Source of the DNA: Rhizobiaceae bacterium
GTDB lineage: Bacteria > Pseudomonadota > Alphaproteobacteria > Rhizobiales > Rhizobiaceae
Direction: 5' to 3'
DNA length: 64,000 bases
Assembly (NCBI GenBank): GCA_019635695.1
Contig: JAHBYZ010000001.1
Coordinates: 248,001-312,000, forward strand
The first letter of the stretch is position 1, and each line of letters begins with the position of its first letter. The notes under the pieces were generated by a model, which saw nothing but the letters and a program-made list of their open reading frames with translations, had not been told where the DNA came from and made no database searches. This document shows positions 41,921-55,323 of this stretch, in pieces. The translations under genes were made by a program, and so were the position numbers.

Positions 41921-44125
41921 ATGGGTGAAGGCCGCAGCGTAGCGAAAGGGCCGGCGTCGGCGCAGGGCGCGGCTTCGGCCTCGGACATTGAGGCGATTGT
42001 CGCAGGGCGGCACGGGGACGCCTTTCGCGTGCTCGGCCTTCAGGAGGTCGGCAAGGGTTTTTTCGCGCGCTGCTTCATCCCGCATGCGGAAACCGTGACG
42101 GCCGAGACGCTGGGCGGCGCGTTCGTCGGCGCGCTTGAACGCCGCCGCGCCGAAGGCTTCTTCGAAGGCAAGGTTTCCCTCCGCAAGCGCCAGCCGCTCC
42201 GTTATGTCGCGAAGAACGCCGGCGGCGAATGGCAAGTCACCGATCCATACTCCTTCGGGCCGGTGCTCGGTCCGATGGACGACTATTTCATCGGCGAGGG
42301 CTCGCATCTGCGGCTGTTCGACAAGCTCGGCGCGCATCTGATCGAGCACGAGGGCGCGTCGGGCGTGCATTTCGCCGTGTGGGCGCCGAATGCCCGGCGC
42401 GTGTCGGTGGTGGGCGACTTCAACGAATGGGACGGTCGCCGCCACGCGATGCGCGCCCGGCGCGACACCGGCGTGTGGGAGATCTTCATCCCCGACATCG
42501 GCGAGGGCCGCACCTACAAATACGAGATCGTCGGCGCGCACGGCGCGCTGCTGCCGCTCAAGGCCGATCCGTTCGCCTTCCGCTCGGAGATGCGGCCGGC
42601 AACGGCTTCGGTAACGGCGAGGCTCGGCGAGCATGAATGGGGCGACGCTTCGCATCGTGACTTCTGGTCGAAGGCCGACGCGCGCCGCCAGCCCATCTCG
42701 ATCTACGAGGTCCACGCAGGATCGTGGCAGCGCCGCGACGACGGCACCTTCCTGTCATGGGATGAGCTTGCCAACCGGCTGATCCCTTATGTGACCGACA
42801 TGGGCTTCACCCACATCGAGTTCCTGCCGGTTTCGGAGCACCCATACGACCCGTCATGGGGCTACCAGACCACCGGTCTCTACGCGCCGACCGCGCGTTT
42901 CGGCGAGCCGGACGGCTTCGCCCGCTTCGTCGACGGCGCGCACCGCGCCGGCATCGGTGTCATCCTCGACTGGGTGCCGGCGCATTTCCCGACCGACGCG
43001 CACGGCCTGTCGCATTTCGACGGCACCGCGCTCTACGAGCATGCCGACCCGCGCAAGGGGTTTCATCCCGACTGGAACACGGCGATCTACAATTTCGGCC
43101 GCCGCGAGGTCTCGTCCTTCCTCGTCAACAACGCCCTGTTCTGGGCGGAAAAATACCATGTGGACGGGCTGCGCGTGGATGCGGTGGCCTCGATGCTCTA
43201 CCTCGACTATTCCCGCAAGGCCGGTGAGTGGATCCCGAACAAGGACGGCGGCCGCGAGAATCTGGAGGCGGTCGATTTCCTGCGCGCGATGAACAAGGCG
43301 GTCTACGGCACGCATCCGGGCATTGTCACAATCGCCGAGGAATCGACCTCGTGGCCGAAGGTTTCCTACCCCGCCTATGAGGGCGGGCTGGGCTTCGGCT
43401 TCAAGTGGAACATGGGCTTCATGCACGACACGCTCGCCTATCTGGCGCGCGAGCCGGTGCACAGGAAGCATCACCACGACGAGATCACCTTCGGCCTGAT
43501 GTACGCCTTCGCGGAGAATTTCGTCCTGCCGCTCAGCCATGACGAGGTGGTGCACGGCAAGGGTTCGCTGCTCAACAAGATGGCCGGCGACGACTGGCAG
43601 AAGTTTGCGACGCTGCGCGCCTACTACGCCTTCATGTGGGCCTATCCCGGCAAGAAGCTGCTGTTCATGGGGCAGGAATTCGCCCAGCGACGCGAGTGGA
43701 GCGAGGCGCGGGCGCTCGACTGGGAACTGCTCAAGGCCCCGGCCCATGAAGGCGTGCGCAGCCTGCTGCGCGATTTGAACCGCGCCTATCGCGACAAGCC
43801 CGCCTTGCACGCGCGCGACTGCGAGGGCGAGGGGTTCCGCTGGCTGGTCGTCGACGATCGCGCCAACTCGGTCTTCGCCTGGGTGCGGCAGGCGCCGGGC
43901 GCCGAGCCGATGGTGGCGGTATCCAACTTCACGCCGGTGCCGCGCGCCGGCTACCGCCTGCCGATGCCGGCGGACGGCGAATGGCGCGAGATCGTCAACA
44001 CCGACGCGGCCGCCTATGGCGGCAGCGGCAAGGGCAATTCCGGCGCGGTGCGCGCGCAAGGTGGGTTCGCGCAGGTGACGCTGCCGCCGCTTTCGACCAT
44101 TCTGTTGGAGCATGTCCCGCAATGA
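41921..44125 (+). CDS. glgB: 1,4-alpha-glucan branching enzyme
   Basis: A 734-residue GH13 branching enzyme with an N-terminal CBM48-like module. Catalytic regions are in order: [11 protein letters not shown] (nucleophile Asp), IAEEST (acid Glu) and [12 protein letters not shown] (transition-state Asp). The N-terminal extension (residues 1-100) is the extra domain of long GlgB proteins. It makes alpha-1,6 branches in glycogen. The next gene, glgC, starts after 39 bases with a strong GGAGGGG ribosome site. Confidence 0.96.
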   Translation: MGEGRSVAKGPASAQGAASASDIEAIVAGRHGDAFRVLGLQEVGKGFFARCFIPHAETVTAETLGGAFVGALERRRAEGFFEGKVSLRKRQPLRYVAKNAGGEWQVTDPYSFGPVLGPMDDYFIGEGSHLRLFDKLGAHLIEHEGASGVHFAVWAPNARRVSVVGDFNEWDGRRHAMRARRDTGVWEIFIPDIGEGRTYKYEIVGAHGALLPLKADPFAFRSEMRPATASVTARLGEHEWGDASHRDFWSKADARRQPISIYEVHAGSWQRRDDGTFLSWDELANRLIPYVTDMGFTHIEFLPVSEHPYDPSWGYQTTGLYAPTARFGEPDGFARFVDGAHRAGIGVILDWVPAHFPTDAHGLSHFDGTALYEHADPRKGFHPDWNTAIYNFGRREVSSFLVNNALFWAEKYHVDGLRVDAVASMLYLDYSRKAGEWIPNKDGGRENLEAVDFLRAMNKAVYGTHPGIVTIAEESTSWPKVSYPAYEGGLGFGFKWNMGFMHDTLAYLAREPVHRKHHHDEITFGLMYAFAENFVLPLSHDEVVHGKGSLLNKMAGDDWQKFATLRAYYAFMWAYPGKKLLFMGQEFAQRREWSEARALDWELLKAPAHEGVRSLLRDLNRAYRDKPALHARDCEGEGFRWLVVDDRANSVFAWVRQAPGAEPMVAVSNFTPVPRAGYRLPMPADGEWREIVNTDAAAYGGSGKGNSGAVRAQGGFAQVTLPPLSTILLEHVPQ

Positions 44126-44164
44126 GGCCGGGGAACGCGGCATTGGCGGGAAGGGAGGGGTGAC

Positions 44165-45427
44165 ATGGAAACGAAGCGCACGCAGCCGCTTGCCCGTGAC
44201 GCGATGGCCTATGTGCTGGCGGGAGGCCGCGGCAGCCGGCTGGCCGAATTGACGGACAGCCGCGCCAAGCCGGCGGTCTATTTCGGCGGCAAGACGCGCA
44301 TCATCGACTTCGCGCTGTCCAATGCGCTGAACTCGGGCATCCGGCGCATCGGCGTGGCCACCCAGTACAAAGCGCACTCGCTGATCCGCCATCTGCAGCG
44401 CGGATGGAACTTCTTCCGGCCGGAGCGCAACGAGAGCTTCGACATTCTCCCGGCCAGCCAGCGTGTGTCGGAGACGCAGTGGTACGAGGGCACCGCCGAC
44501 GCCGTCTACCAGAACGCCGACATCATCGAGGCCTACGGCCCTGAATACATGATCATCCTGGCCGGCGACCACATCTACAAGATGGACTACGAGCTGATGC
44601 TGCGCGAGCACGTCGACAGCGGCGCCAACGTGACCATCGGCTGCCTCGAGGTGCCGCGCATGGAGGCGACCGGCTTCGGCGTCATGCATGTCGACGAGAC
44701 CAACCGCATCACCGCCTTCGTCGAGAAACCCAAGGACCCTCCGGCGATTCCCGGCAGGCCGGACACGGCGCTCGCCTCTATGGGAATCTACGTGTTCCGG
44801 ACCAAGTTCCTGATGGAGCAGCTGCGCCGCGACGCCGCGACCAAGGGCTCCAACCGCGATTTCGGCAAGGACATCATCCCCTACATCGTCAAGAACGGCA
44901 AAGCGCAGGCGCATTACTTCTCGCGCTCCTGCGTGCGCTCCAGCCAGGAGGGCGACGCCTACTGGCGCGATGTCGGCACGGTCGACGCCTACTGGGAGGC
45001 CAACATCGACTTGACCGACGTGACGCCCGAACTCGACATCTACGACCGCGAATGGCCGATCTGGACCTATGCCGAGATCAAGCCGCCCGCGAAGTTCGTG
45101 CACGATCAGGAGGGTCGGCGCGGATCGGCGGTGTCCTCGTTGGTGTCGGGCGACTGCATCATCTCCGGTGCGTCCCTGAGGAAGAGCCTGCTTTTTACCG
45201 GTGTGCGCGTGAATTCTTTCTCGTCGTTGGAGGAGGCGGTGGTGCTGCCCGACTGCCACATCGGCCGCAACGCGACCTTGCGCAAGGTGGTGCTCGACCG
45301 CGGCGTGAAGATACCTGAAGGGTTGTCGGTTGGGTTCGACGCGGAGGCCGACGCCCGCAGATTCCGGGTGAGCGAGGGCGGGGTTTGCCTGATTACGCAG
45401 GCGATGATCGACCGGCTGAGCAATTGA
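44165..45427 (+). CDS. glgC: Glucose-1-phosphate adenylyltransferase
   Basis: A 420-residue enzyme making ADP-glucose from glucose-1-phosphate and ATP, the committed step of glycogen synthesis. [16 protein letters not shown] near residue 15 is the nucleotide-binding loop, [19 protein letters not shown] follows, and the catalytic and sugar-binding sites are in [11 protein letters not shown] and FVEKP. A C-terminal left-handed beta-helix region carries the allosteric part. In alphaproteobacteria the enzyme is typically controlled by fructose-6-phosphate and pyruvate. Confidence 0.97.
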   Translation: METKRTQPLARDAMAYVLAGGRGSRLAELTDSRAKPAVYFGGKTRIIDFALSNALNSGIRRIGVATQYKAHSLIRHLQRGWNFFRPERNESFDILPASQRVSETQWYEGTADAVYQNADIIEAYGPEYMIILAGDHIYKMDYELMLREHVDSGANVTIGCLEVPRMEATGFGVMHVDETNRITAFVEKPKDPPAIPGRPDTALASMGIYVFRTKFLMEQLRRDAATKGSNRDFGKDIIPYIVKNGKAQAHYFSRSCVRSSQEGDAYWRDVGTVDAYWEANIDLTDVTPELDIYDREWPIWTYAEIKPPAKFVHDQEGRRGSAVSSLVSGDCIISGASLRKSLLFTGVRVNSFSSLEEAVVLPDCHIGRNATLRKVVLDRGVKIPEGLSVGFDAEADARRFRVSEGGVCLITQAMIDRLSN

Positions 45428-45443
45428 TCCGGGTGGGCGATCC

Positions 45444-48522
<3,079 letters not shown>

Positions 48523-48523
<1 letters not shown>

Positions 48524-50487
48524 TGTCCGACGGCAATGGAGACAGGGAGGCTCACCCGCTCGGCGCGCACGCGGTCGCCGGCGGCGTGCTGTTCGGCGTC
48601 TGGTCGGCCGCCGCCGAAGCGGTATGGGTGTCGGTCTTCGACGAGGACGGGCAGGAGGAGGCCGGCCGCTTCCGCCTGACGCGCGGCGAAGGCGACGTGC
48701 ATTCCGGCTTCGTCGCCGGGCTGGAGCCCGGCGCGCGCTACGGCCTGCGCGCAGACGGTGAAAATGATCCGGATCGCGGCCTGTGGTTCGATCCCGCGAA
48801 GTTGCTGATGGATCCTTACGCGGTCGCCATCGACCGGCCGTATGTCTACGATTCCAGGCTGGGCAACCCGCGCGAGGACGGCTTTGACACTGCGCCGCTG
48901 ATGCCAAAGGCGGTGGTTTCGCAGAAGCTGGAGCCGTTGCCCGCGCGACCTGCGCTGTGGCGACCGGGAGGTTTCGTTTATGAGCTTTCCGTGCGGTCGT
49001 TCACCAAGCTGCATCCCGAGGTCGAGCCGGAGAAGCGTGGCACCATCGGTGCGCTGGGGCATCCGGCGGTGCTGGAACACCTCAAGAAACTCGGAGTCGA
49101 TGCGGTCGAACTGATGCCGGTGACGGCGTGGATGGACGAGCGGCATCTGCCGCCACTGGGACTGACCAACGCCTGGGGCTACAACCCCGTTTCCTTCATG
49201 GCGCTGGATCCACGGCTGGCGCCGGGCGGACTGGCCGAGCTGCGCGAAACGGTTGCCGCGCTGCACGAGGCGGGCATCGGCGTCGTCCTCGACCTCGTCT
49301 TCAACCACACCGCCGAGAGCGACCGCTACGGCCCGACGCTGTCGTTGCGTGGGCTGGATAATGGCGCCTATTACCGTCACGCGGCGGATGGTGGGCTGGC
49401 CAACGACACTGGTACCGGCAACACCATCGACTGCGCGCAGCCGGCTGTGCAGCGGCTGGTGCTGGATTCGCTGAGGCATTTCGTACGCCACGCCGGCGTC
49501 GACGGGTTCCGTTTCGATCTTGCTCCGGTGCTGGGACGCACAGGGCGAGGCTTTGAGGCCGACCGCGGGCTGATCGGCGCGATGGCCACCGACCCGCTGC
49601 TTGCAGACCGCGTGCTGATCGCCGAGCCTTGGGATATCGGGCCGGGCGGCTATCAGCTCGGCCAGTTTCCGCCGCCCTTCCTCGAATGGAACGACCGTTT
49701 TCGCGACGACATCAGGCGCTTCTGGCGCGGCGATACGGGCACCGTCGGCGCGCTGGCGACGCGGCTCGCCGGTTCCTCCGACGTGTTCCCGAACGGCACG
49801 ACGCGCAGCGTCAATTTCGTCGCCGCGCATGACGGCATGACGCTGCGCGACATGGTCAGCTACGGTCGCAAGCACAATCTCGCCAACGGGGAGGACAATC
49901 GCGACGGCCATGACGAGAACCTGTCGTGGAACAACGGCGACGAGGGCGACAGCGGCGACGCCGCCGTGCGCGCGGCGCGTGGCCGCGACATGCGCGCCCT
50001 GCTCGCCACGCTGTTTTCCTCGCGTGGCGCCGTCATGCTGACGGCCGGAGACGAGTTCGGCCGGACCCAGCTTGGCAACAACAACGCCTATGCGCAGGAC
50101 AACGAGATCACCTGGCTGGACTGGGAAGGCCGGGACCGCGAGCTCGAGGCGTTCGTGGGCGGCCTCGCCGCGTTGCGACGGCAATATCCGGTGCTGACCG
50201 ATACCCGGCTGCTCGCCGACGGAGACGTGGCCTGGCTGCGCCCGGACGGGCGGTCGATGGAGGTCGCCGACTGGGAGGCGTCCGATAGTCGCGCATTGGC
50301 GATGGTTCTGGCGGGCGAGGGAACGCTTGCCGTGCTGGTCAACGGCGGCGCGGATGAGCTGGTCTTCATGCTGCCGGGCGAAAGCTGGGAGCTGAAGGCC
50401 GCGAGCGCGACCGCGCGCCCGCTCGACGGCGGACCGATCGCGGTGGCTGGGCGAAGCGTGACGATCCTCGGCAGGAGCGGGGCCTGA
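48523..50487 (+). CDS. glgX: Glycogen debranching enzyme GlgX
   Basis: A 654-residue GH13 isoamylase-type protein. An N-terminal CBM48-like domain precedes the catalytic barrel, with VVLDLVFNHTAE, GFRFDLAPVLGR (nucleophile), LIAEPWDIG (acid) and VNFVAAHDGMTL. It hydrolyses alpha-1,6 branches left after phosphorylase action. A start ATG overlapping the pgm stop (TGATG) indicates translational coupling. Length is typical, and one base separates it from the next gene. Confidence 0.95.
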
Positions 50488-50488
50488 C

Positions 50489-52144
<1,656 letters not shown>

Positions 52145-52147
52145 GCG

Positions 52148-53854
52148 CTACTGGACCAGAACCGAGCGTCCGCAGGTGGCGCCGTGCACGCGCACGTCGG
52201 CCTCGCCGAGCGTGACGCCGAGCGTCGAGAGCACGGTCACGAGCAAGCCGTCCACCGCCGGCGTCGCCGCCGAGAGCAGCCCGGACACCGTGCCGCCGAG
52301 CACCGATGGCAAGCCGATGCCGAGACCGGCGATGTCGACGTTGAGGCTGAGGTTCGACAGCAGCGAGGACGTCAGCGAGCCGGTGATGCTGGTGGTCGAG
52401 ACGCGCTTGACCGCAAGCGCCTGAATATCTGCCCGTGAGAAGTGCAGCGCAGTCCAGTTGGGGTTCGAGATGCTGACATGCGCGGCGCCGGTCACCTTCA
52501 CCAGTGGCGCAGTCACGATCTTCGCCGGGGCCAGTGCAGGAGCGCGCGAGAAATCGGTCAGCGCGCCGGCATCGGGGTCGGCGATGCGCAGTGCGGCGAT
52601 GCCCGGCCGTGCCGAGACGGTGACCTTGAGGCTGTCCGGGCCGCCGGTCGGGCACGACACACGGTCGAGCCTGGCCTCCGCCATCGCCAGTTCCAGATAG
52701 AGCGGCAGGCGGACCTTGGTGCCGAGCAGCCCGCCCGGCCCGCCGATCTCGACCTCGACCAGCAGGCGCGTCTGCGCGGTGCGCACGAACGCGCCTTCGG
52801 GCTCCAGCACGAACCATGGCGATCCCTGCGGCGGCTCGCCGATGGCGAGTTTCACCCGGGCCGACAGCAGCCCCGGCACCGCCGCGCCGATGTCGGCCGC
52901 GACCTGATGCTTACCGTTCGCAGCAGCGAGATAGGCCATCGCCGAAACCAGCTCCAGCGCGCCGATCTTCGGATCGCCGGGTAGCGGGGTGGCCGGCGCC
53001 AGCCGGCCGGACGGTCCGAGCGAAAGCAGTTCGCGCAGCGGGACCTTGCGGCTCGAGCCGGCGCCGCTGAGCTTGCCGAGCGCCGCCTTGGCCGATGCGC
53101 TGAGACCACCGACCGACAGAAGCGTCGTCGAGACGTCGCCGACCGTTAGGGGAGTGTCCAGCACCTCGTTATAGGTCGCAGCCGTGAGCGACAGCTTCGT
53201 CCTGGCCGCATCCAGGAAGGAGAGCAGGCTCACATCGGCGGCGGCGAGCGCATCGTAGTCCATCAGCGTCAGCGACAGCGAACTGCCGGTGAGGCCGCTG
53301 AGCAGGGCGTTGAGCACGCCGCCATCGAGCCGCGCCAGCCGCGAGCCGACCGAGAAGGCGGCTTCCGCCTGAGAGCTTGCCGTCGATGCCGCGGAAATCC
53401 AGGGTTCAGCCGTGAACGCATAGCCGAAATGCCGCGTGCCGCGTTTGACGATGCGCACCCGCACTGCATTGGCCGGAAGTGCGCCGACGACGAAGCGCTG
53501 CCCGGCCGGGACCGAAGCATCGGCCACGTAGGCGCCGGTCTTGACGTCGATCAGCGGGTGCCTGGACCCGTCGGGATTCGCGGCGGGGACACCGCTGCCG
53601 CCCGATGCGGCCGCGATGTCGCCGAAGCCGTTGTCGGAGAGGACGGCGAGCGCCGCCTGCAAGGCGCGCTGCGGATTGCTGGCGGCGGCGATGGCGGCCA
53701 GGTCTGCCACATGTTGGGTCTCGCGACGCTCCAGATAGAGCGAGCCGGCATCGACAGCGAAAGCGGCGAACATGAGGGCGACGGGCGCCGACAGCGCCGT
53801 CAGCGTCGCCATGTTGCCGCGGCGGTCGGCCGCGAGTGCGCGCAAGGGTCTCAT
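52148..53854 (-). CDS. TadG-like membrane/secreted protein
   Basis: A 568-residue protein. The N-terminus carries the TadG/TadE-type pattern: a short basic stretch (DRRGNMATLTAL), one membrane helix and LYLERRETQHVADLAAIAAAS, as in Flp-pilus assembly proteins. The remaining 500 residues are a large extracytoplasmic part rich in Ala, Leu, Ser and Val, with no von Willebrand A motif seen. It is probably an assembly or secreted protein of a Tad-type system or an orphan relative. The start overlaps the TadE-like stop by one base. No tadA/tadB/tadC, cpa or flp genes occur in this window. Confidence 0.78.
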   Translation of the reverse strand: MRPLRALAADRRGNMATLTALSAPVALMFAAFAVDAGSLYLERRETQHVADLAAIAAASNPQRALQAALAVLSDNGFGDIAAASGGSGVPAANPDGSRHPLIDVKTGAYVADASVPAGQRFVVGALPANAVRVRIVKRGTRHFGYAFTAEPWISAASTASSQAEAAFSVGSRLARLDGGVLNALLSGLTGSSLSLTLMDYDALAAADVSLLSFLDAARTKLSLTAATYNEVLDTPLTVGDVSTTLLSVGGLSASAKAALGKLSGAGSSRKVPLRELLSLGPSGRLAPATPLPGDPKIGALELVSAMAYLAAANGKHQVAADIGAAVPGLLSARVKLAIGEPPQGSPWFVLEPEGAFVRTAQTRLLVEVEIGGPGGLLGTKVRLPLYLELAMAEARLDRVSCPTGGPDSLKVTVSARPGIAALRIADPDAGALTDFSRAPALAPAKIVTAPLVKVTGAAHVSISNPNWTALHFSRADIQALAVKRVSTTSITGSLTSSLLSNLSLNVDIAGLGIGLPSVLGGTVSGLLSAATPAVDGLLVTVLSTLGVTLGEADVRVHGATCGRSVLVQ

Positions 53855-54294
53855 CAGATGCCTCCGATGCGGATGGTCGAGCGGCGGGCGATGGTCATTT
53901 CCGGCAGCGGCAGCCCCTCGAACAGGTTCCAGATGGGCAGGCCGCGCGCGTCGTAAGTGAGCCCGATGACGAACTGGTTCGGATCCACCGGACTGTCGGC
54001 AACCTCGACGGCGATGCGGCGTCCGTCGACGAAGGCGTAGGTGGATGCGTTGCGCGCGACATAGTCGGTCGCGAGGGTCTGCCGTTCCTGCGAAGACAGG
54101 CCGGCGACCGCCACCCGTGCCGCGTCGGCGGCGAGCTGCTGCACCGAGTGACCGGCGCCGAAATAGATGCCGTACGCGGCCATGCCGAACATCAGCAGGA
54201 AGTAGAGAGGGGACAGCAGGGCGAACTCGACCGCAGACGTGGCGGCGGTGGATCTGGCAAAGCGGCGGAGAATGGGCAGGGATCGGCGGTTCAT
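53854..54294 (-). CDS. TadE-like pseudopilin-type protein
   Basis: A 146-residue protein with the TadE pattern: basic N-terminus, STAATSAVEFALLSPLYF with the conserved Glu inside the membrane helix, then a helix containing QQLAADAARVAVAGLS. TadE proteins are processed minor pseudopilins of Flp pili. ATG at 54294 gives a short N-terminus. It is translationally coupled to the TadG-like gene and divergent from the ABM gene, with about 186 bp between starts. Confidence 0.82.
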   Translation of the reverse strand: MNRRSLPILRRFARSTAATSAVEFALLSPLYFLLMFGMAAYGIYFGAGHSVQQLAADAARVAVAGLSSQERQTLATDYVARNASTYAFVDGRRIAVEVADSPVDPNQFVIGLTYDARGLPIWNLFEGLPLPEMTIARRSTIRIGGI

Positions 54295-54480
54295 GCCTAA
54301 AGCAATGCCGCGAACGGTTTCAGGAACGCTCCGGCAAAGATGCAACCAATAGGCGAGAATGAGTTGTACCCGGTTGCAGCGTGCGATGCGCTCTACCGCG
54401 CCCACGGCGAATCAACTTATGGAAACCGGGCCGATCATGGCGTCGATGGCGACGCCGGCCGGCCAGCACGGGCAGAGCGG

Positions 54481-54786
54481 ATGATCATCGAAGTCGCGAC
54501 CATCAAAGTCAAAGCCGGCGCGGAAGCGGAGTTCGAGGCGGCGGTGCGCAAAGCGGCCGACGTGTTCCGGCGCGCCAAAGGCTGCCTGGGCTTCGCGCTG
54601 ACGCGCTGCGTCGAGGACCAGCAGCATTTCGACGTGGTGATCCGCTGGGCGACGCTTGAGGACCACACGGTCGGTTTCCGCAACTCGCCTCTCTTCGCGG
54701 AGTGGCGGGCGCTGGTGTCGCCGCACTTCGCCGAGCCGCCCTCGGTGAAGCACTACGCCAACCTGTTCGATCCCATCACCTTCTGA
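54481..54786 (+). CDS. ABM-domain (antibiotic biosynthesis monooxygenase-like) protein
   Basis: A 101-residue protein of the dimeric alpha-beta barrel ABM fold. IIEVATIKVKAGAEAEFEAAV is the first strand-helix, GCLGFALTRCVEDQQHFDVVIRW the middle, and FRNSPLFAEWRALVSPHF the typical C-terminal helix of this family. Members include monooxygenases and heme-degrading enzymes, and many are of unknown function. It starts at ATG 54481, where a GAGCGG precedes weakly. It stands alone before a 540-bp non-coding interval. Confidence 0.82.
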   Translation: MIIEVATIKVKAGAEAEFEAAVRKAADVFRRAKGCLGFALTRCVEDQQHFDVVIRWATLEDHTVGFRNSPLFAEWRALVSPHFAEPPSVKHYANLFDPITF

Positions 54787-54921
54787 CCTCGGCCCGGAAC
54801 GGCATTCCTCGTTCTCGTGAAGGCGCGTACCGGCCCGATGCCCTTCGGGCGGGCGCAAATTGCGTTGAAACGCCGGCTGCCGCTGACCTCGCGGGAAGGC
54901 GTATGGTCAACAAAGGGCAAA

Positions 54922-54957
54922 GAGGTTTCACCGCGTTAAGGTAATATTAGAAACCTC
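54922..54957. promoter_or_regulatory. Inverted repeat enclosing a CtrA-like box
   Basis: GAGGTTTC (54922-54929) and GAAACCTC (54950-54957) are perfect 8-bp inverted arms 20 bases apart. Inside them is TTAA-N7-TTAG (54936-54950), one base from the CtrA consensus TTAA-N7-TTAA. This could be a compound operator for the repeat gene, which starts about 370 bp downstream. Confidence 0.45.
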
Positions 54958-55069
54958 GCGGTAACCTTGATCCAAGGCTTGTGCTGAGACCGTAATCAAC
55001 CCGGCATTTCCGGGCGGTTCTCGAAGCCGTCCTGCCTCCGGCGGGACGATCGCATGCGCAGGCGTTGGA

Positions 55070-55087
55070 GCAGGGCCTCGGCCCTGC
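55070..55087 (+). other. Leader hairpin 1
   Basis: GCAGGGC / GCCCTGC with a CTCG tetraloop forms a 7-bp GC-rich stem in the region upstream of the repeat gene. Confidence 0.5.
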
Positions 55088-55147
55088 ACGCATGATGCGA
55101 CTCCGACGCTCGGGCTCCTGCAAGGGCGCCATACCCACCTCCGCTTA

Positions 55148-55177
55148 TCATTCGCGTCCGTCCGGACGCCCGAATGA
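55148..55177 (+). other. Leader hairpin 2
   Basis: Outer arms TCATTCG / CGAATGA enclose inner arms CGTCCG / CGGACG, with a two-base bulge (CC) on one side, giving a 13-bp hairpin. Confidence 0.5.
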
Positions 55178-55260
55178 TGGATCTCCCGGTCCATTCAAAC
55201 GGTTGACGCCGTCAGCAGGCGCAGAGATGCGCCTGAGCTTCGCGGTAGGGCCTTCCCGGC

Positions 55261-55276
55261 CCGGCCGCGCGGCCGG
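55261..55276 (+). other. Leader hairpin 3, 16-bp palindrome
   Basis: CCGGCCGCGCGGCCGG is a perfect 16-bp palindrome 48 bases before the start codon. Flanking CTTCC and GGAAG could extend it. It is close enough to influence ribosome access. Confidence 0.5.
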
Positions 55277-55323
55277 TGGCAGGAAGTGACGTCTGTATCC
55301 CGTTAACGCTGAAGGCGCCTGTC

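Larger units (their letters stand above)
54787..55323. other. 537-bp non-coding leader region of the giant repeat gene
   Basis: No reading frame with a recognisable product lies here. The left part holds an 8-bp inverted repeat enclosing a CtrA-like sequence, and the right part holds three strong hairpins. A possible promoter pair TTGATC (54968-54973) and CGTAAT with an 18-base spacer is weak. A good ribosome site GAAGG precedes the ATG at 55324. Confidence 0.55.
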
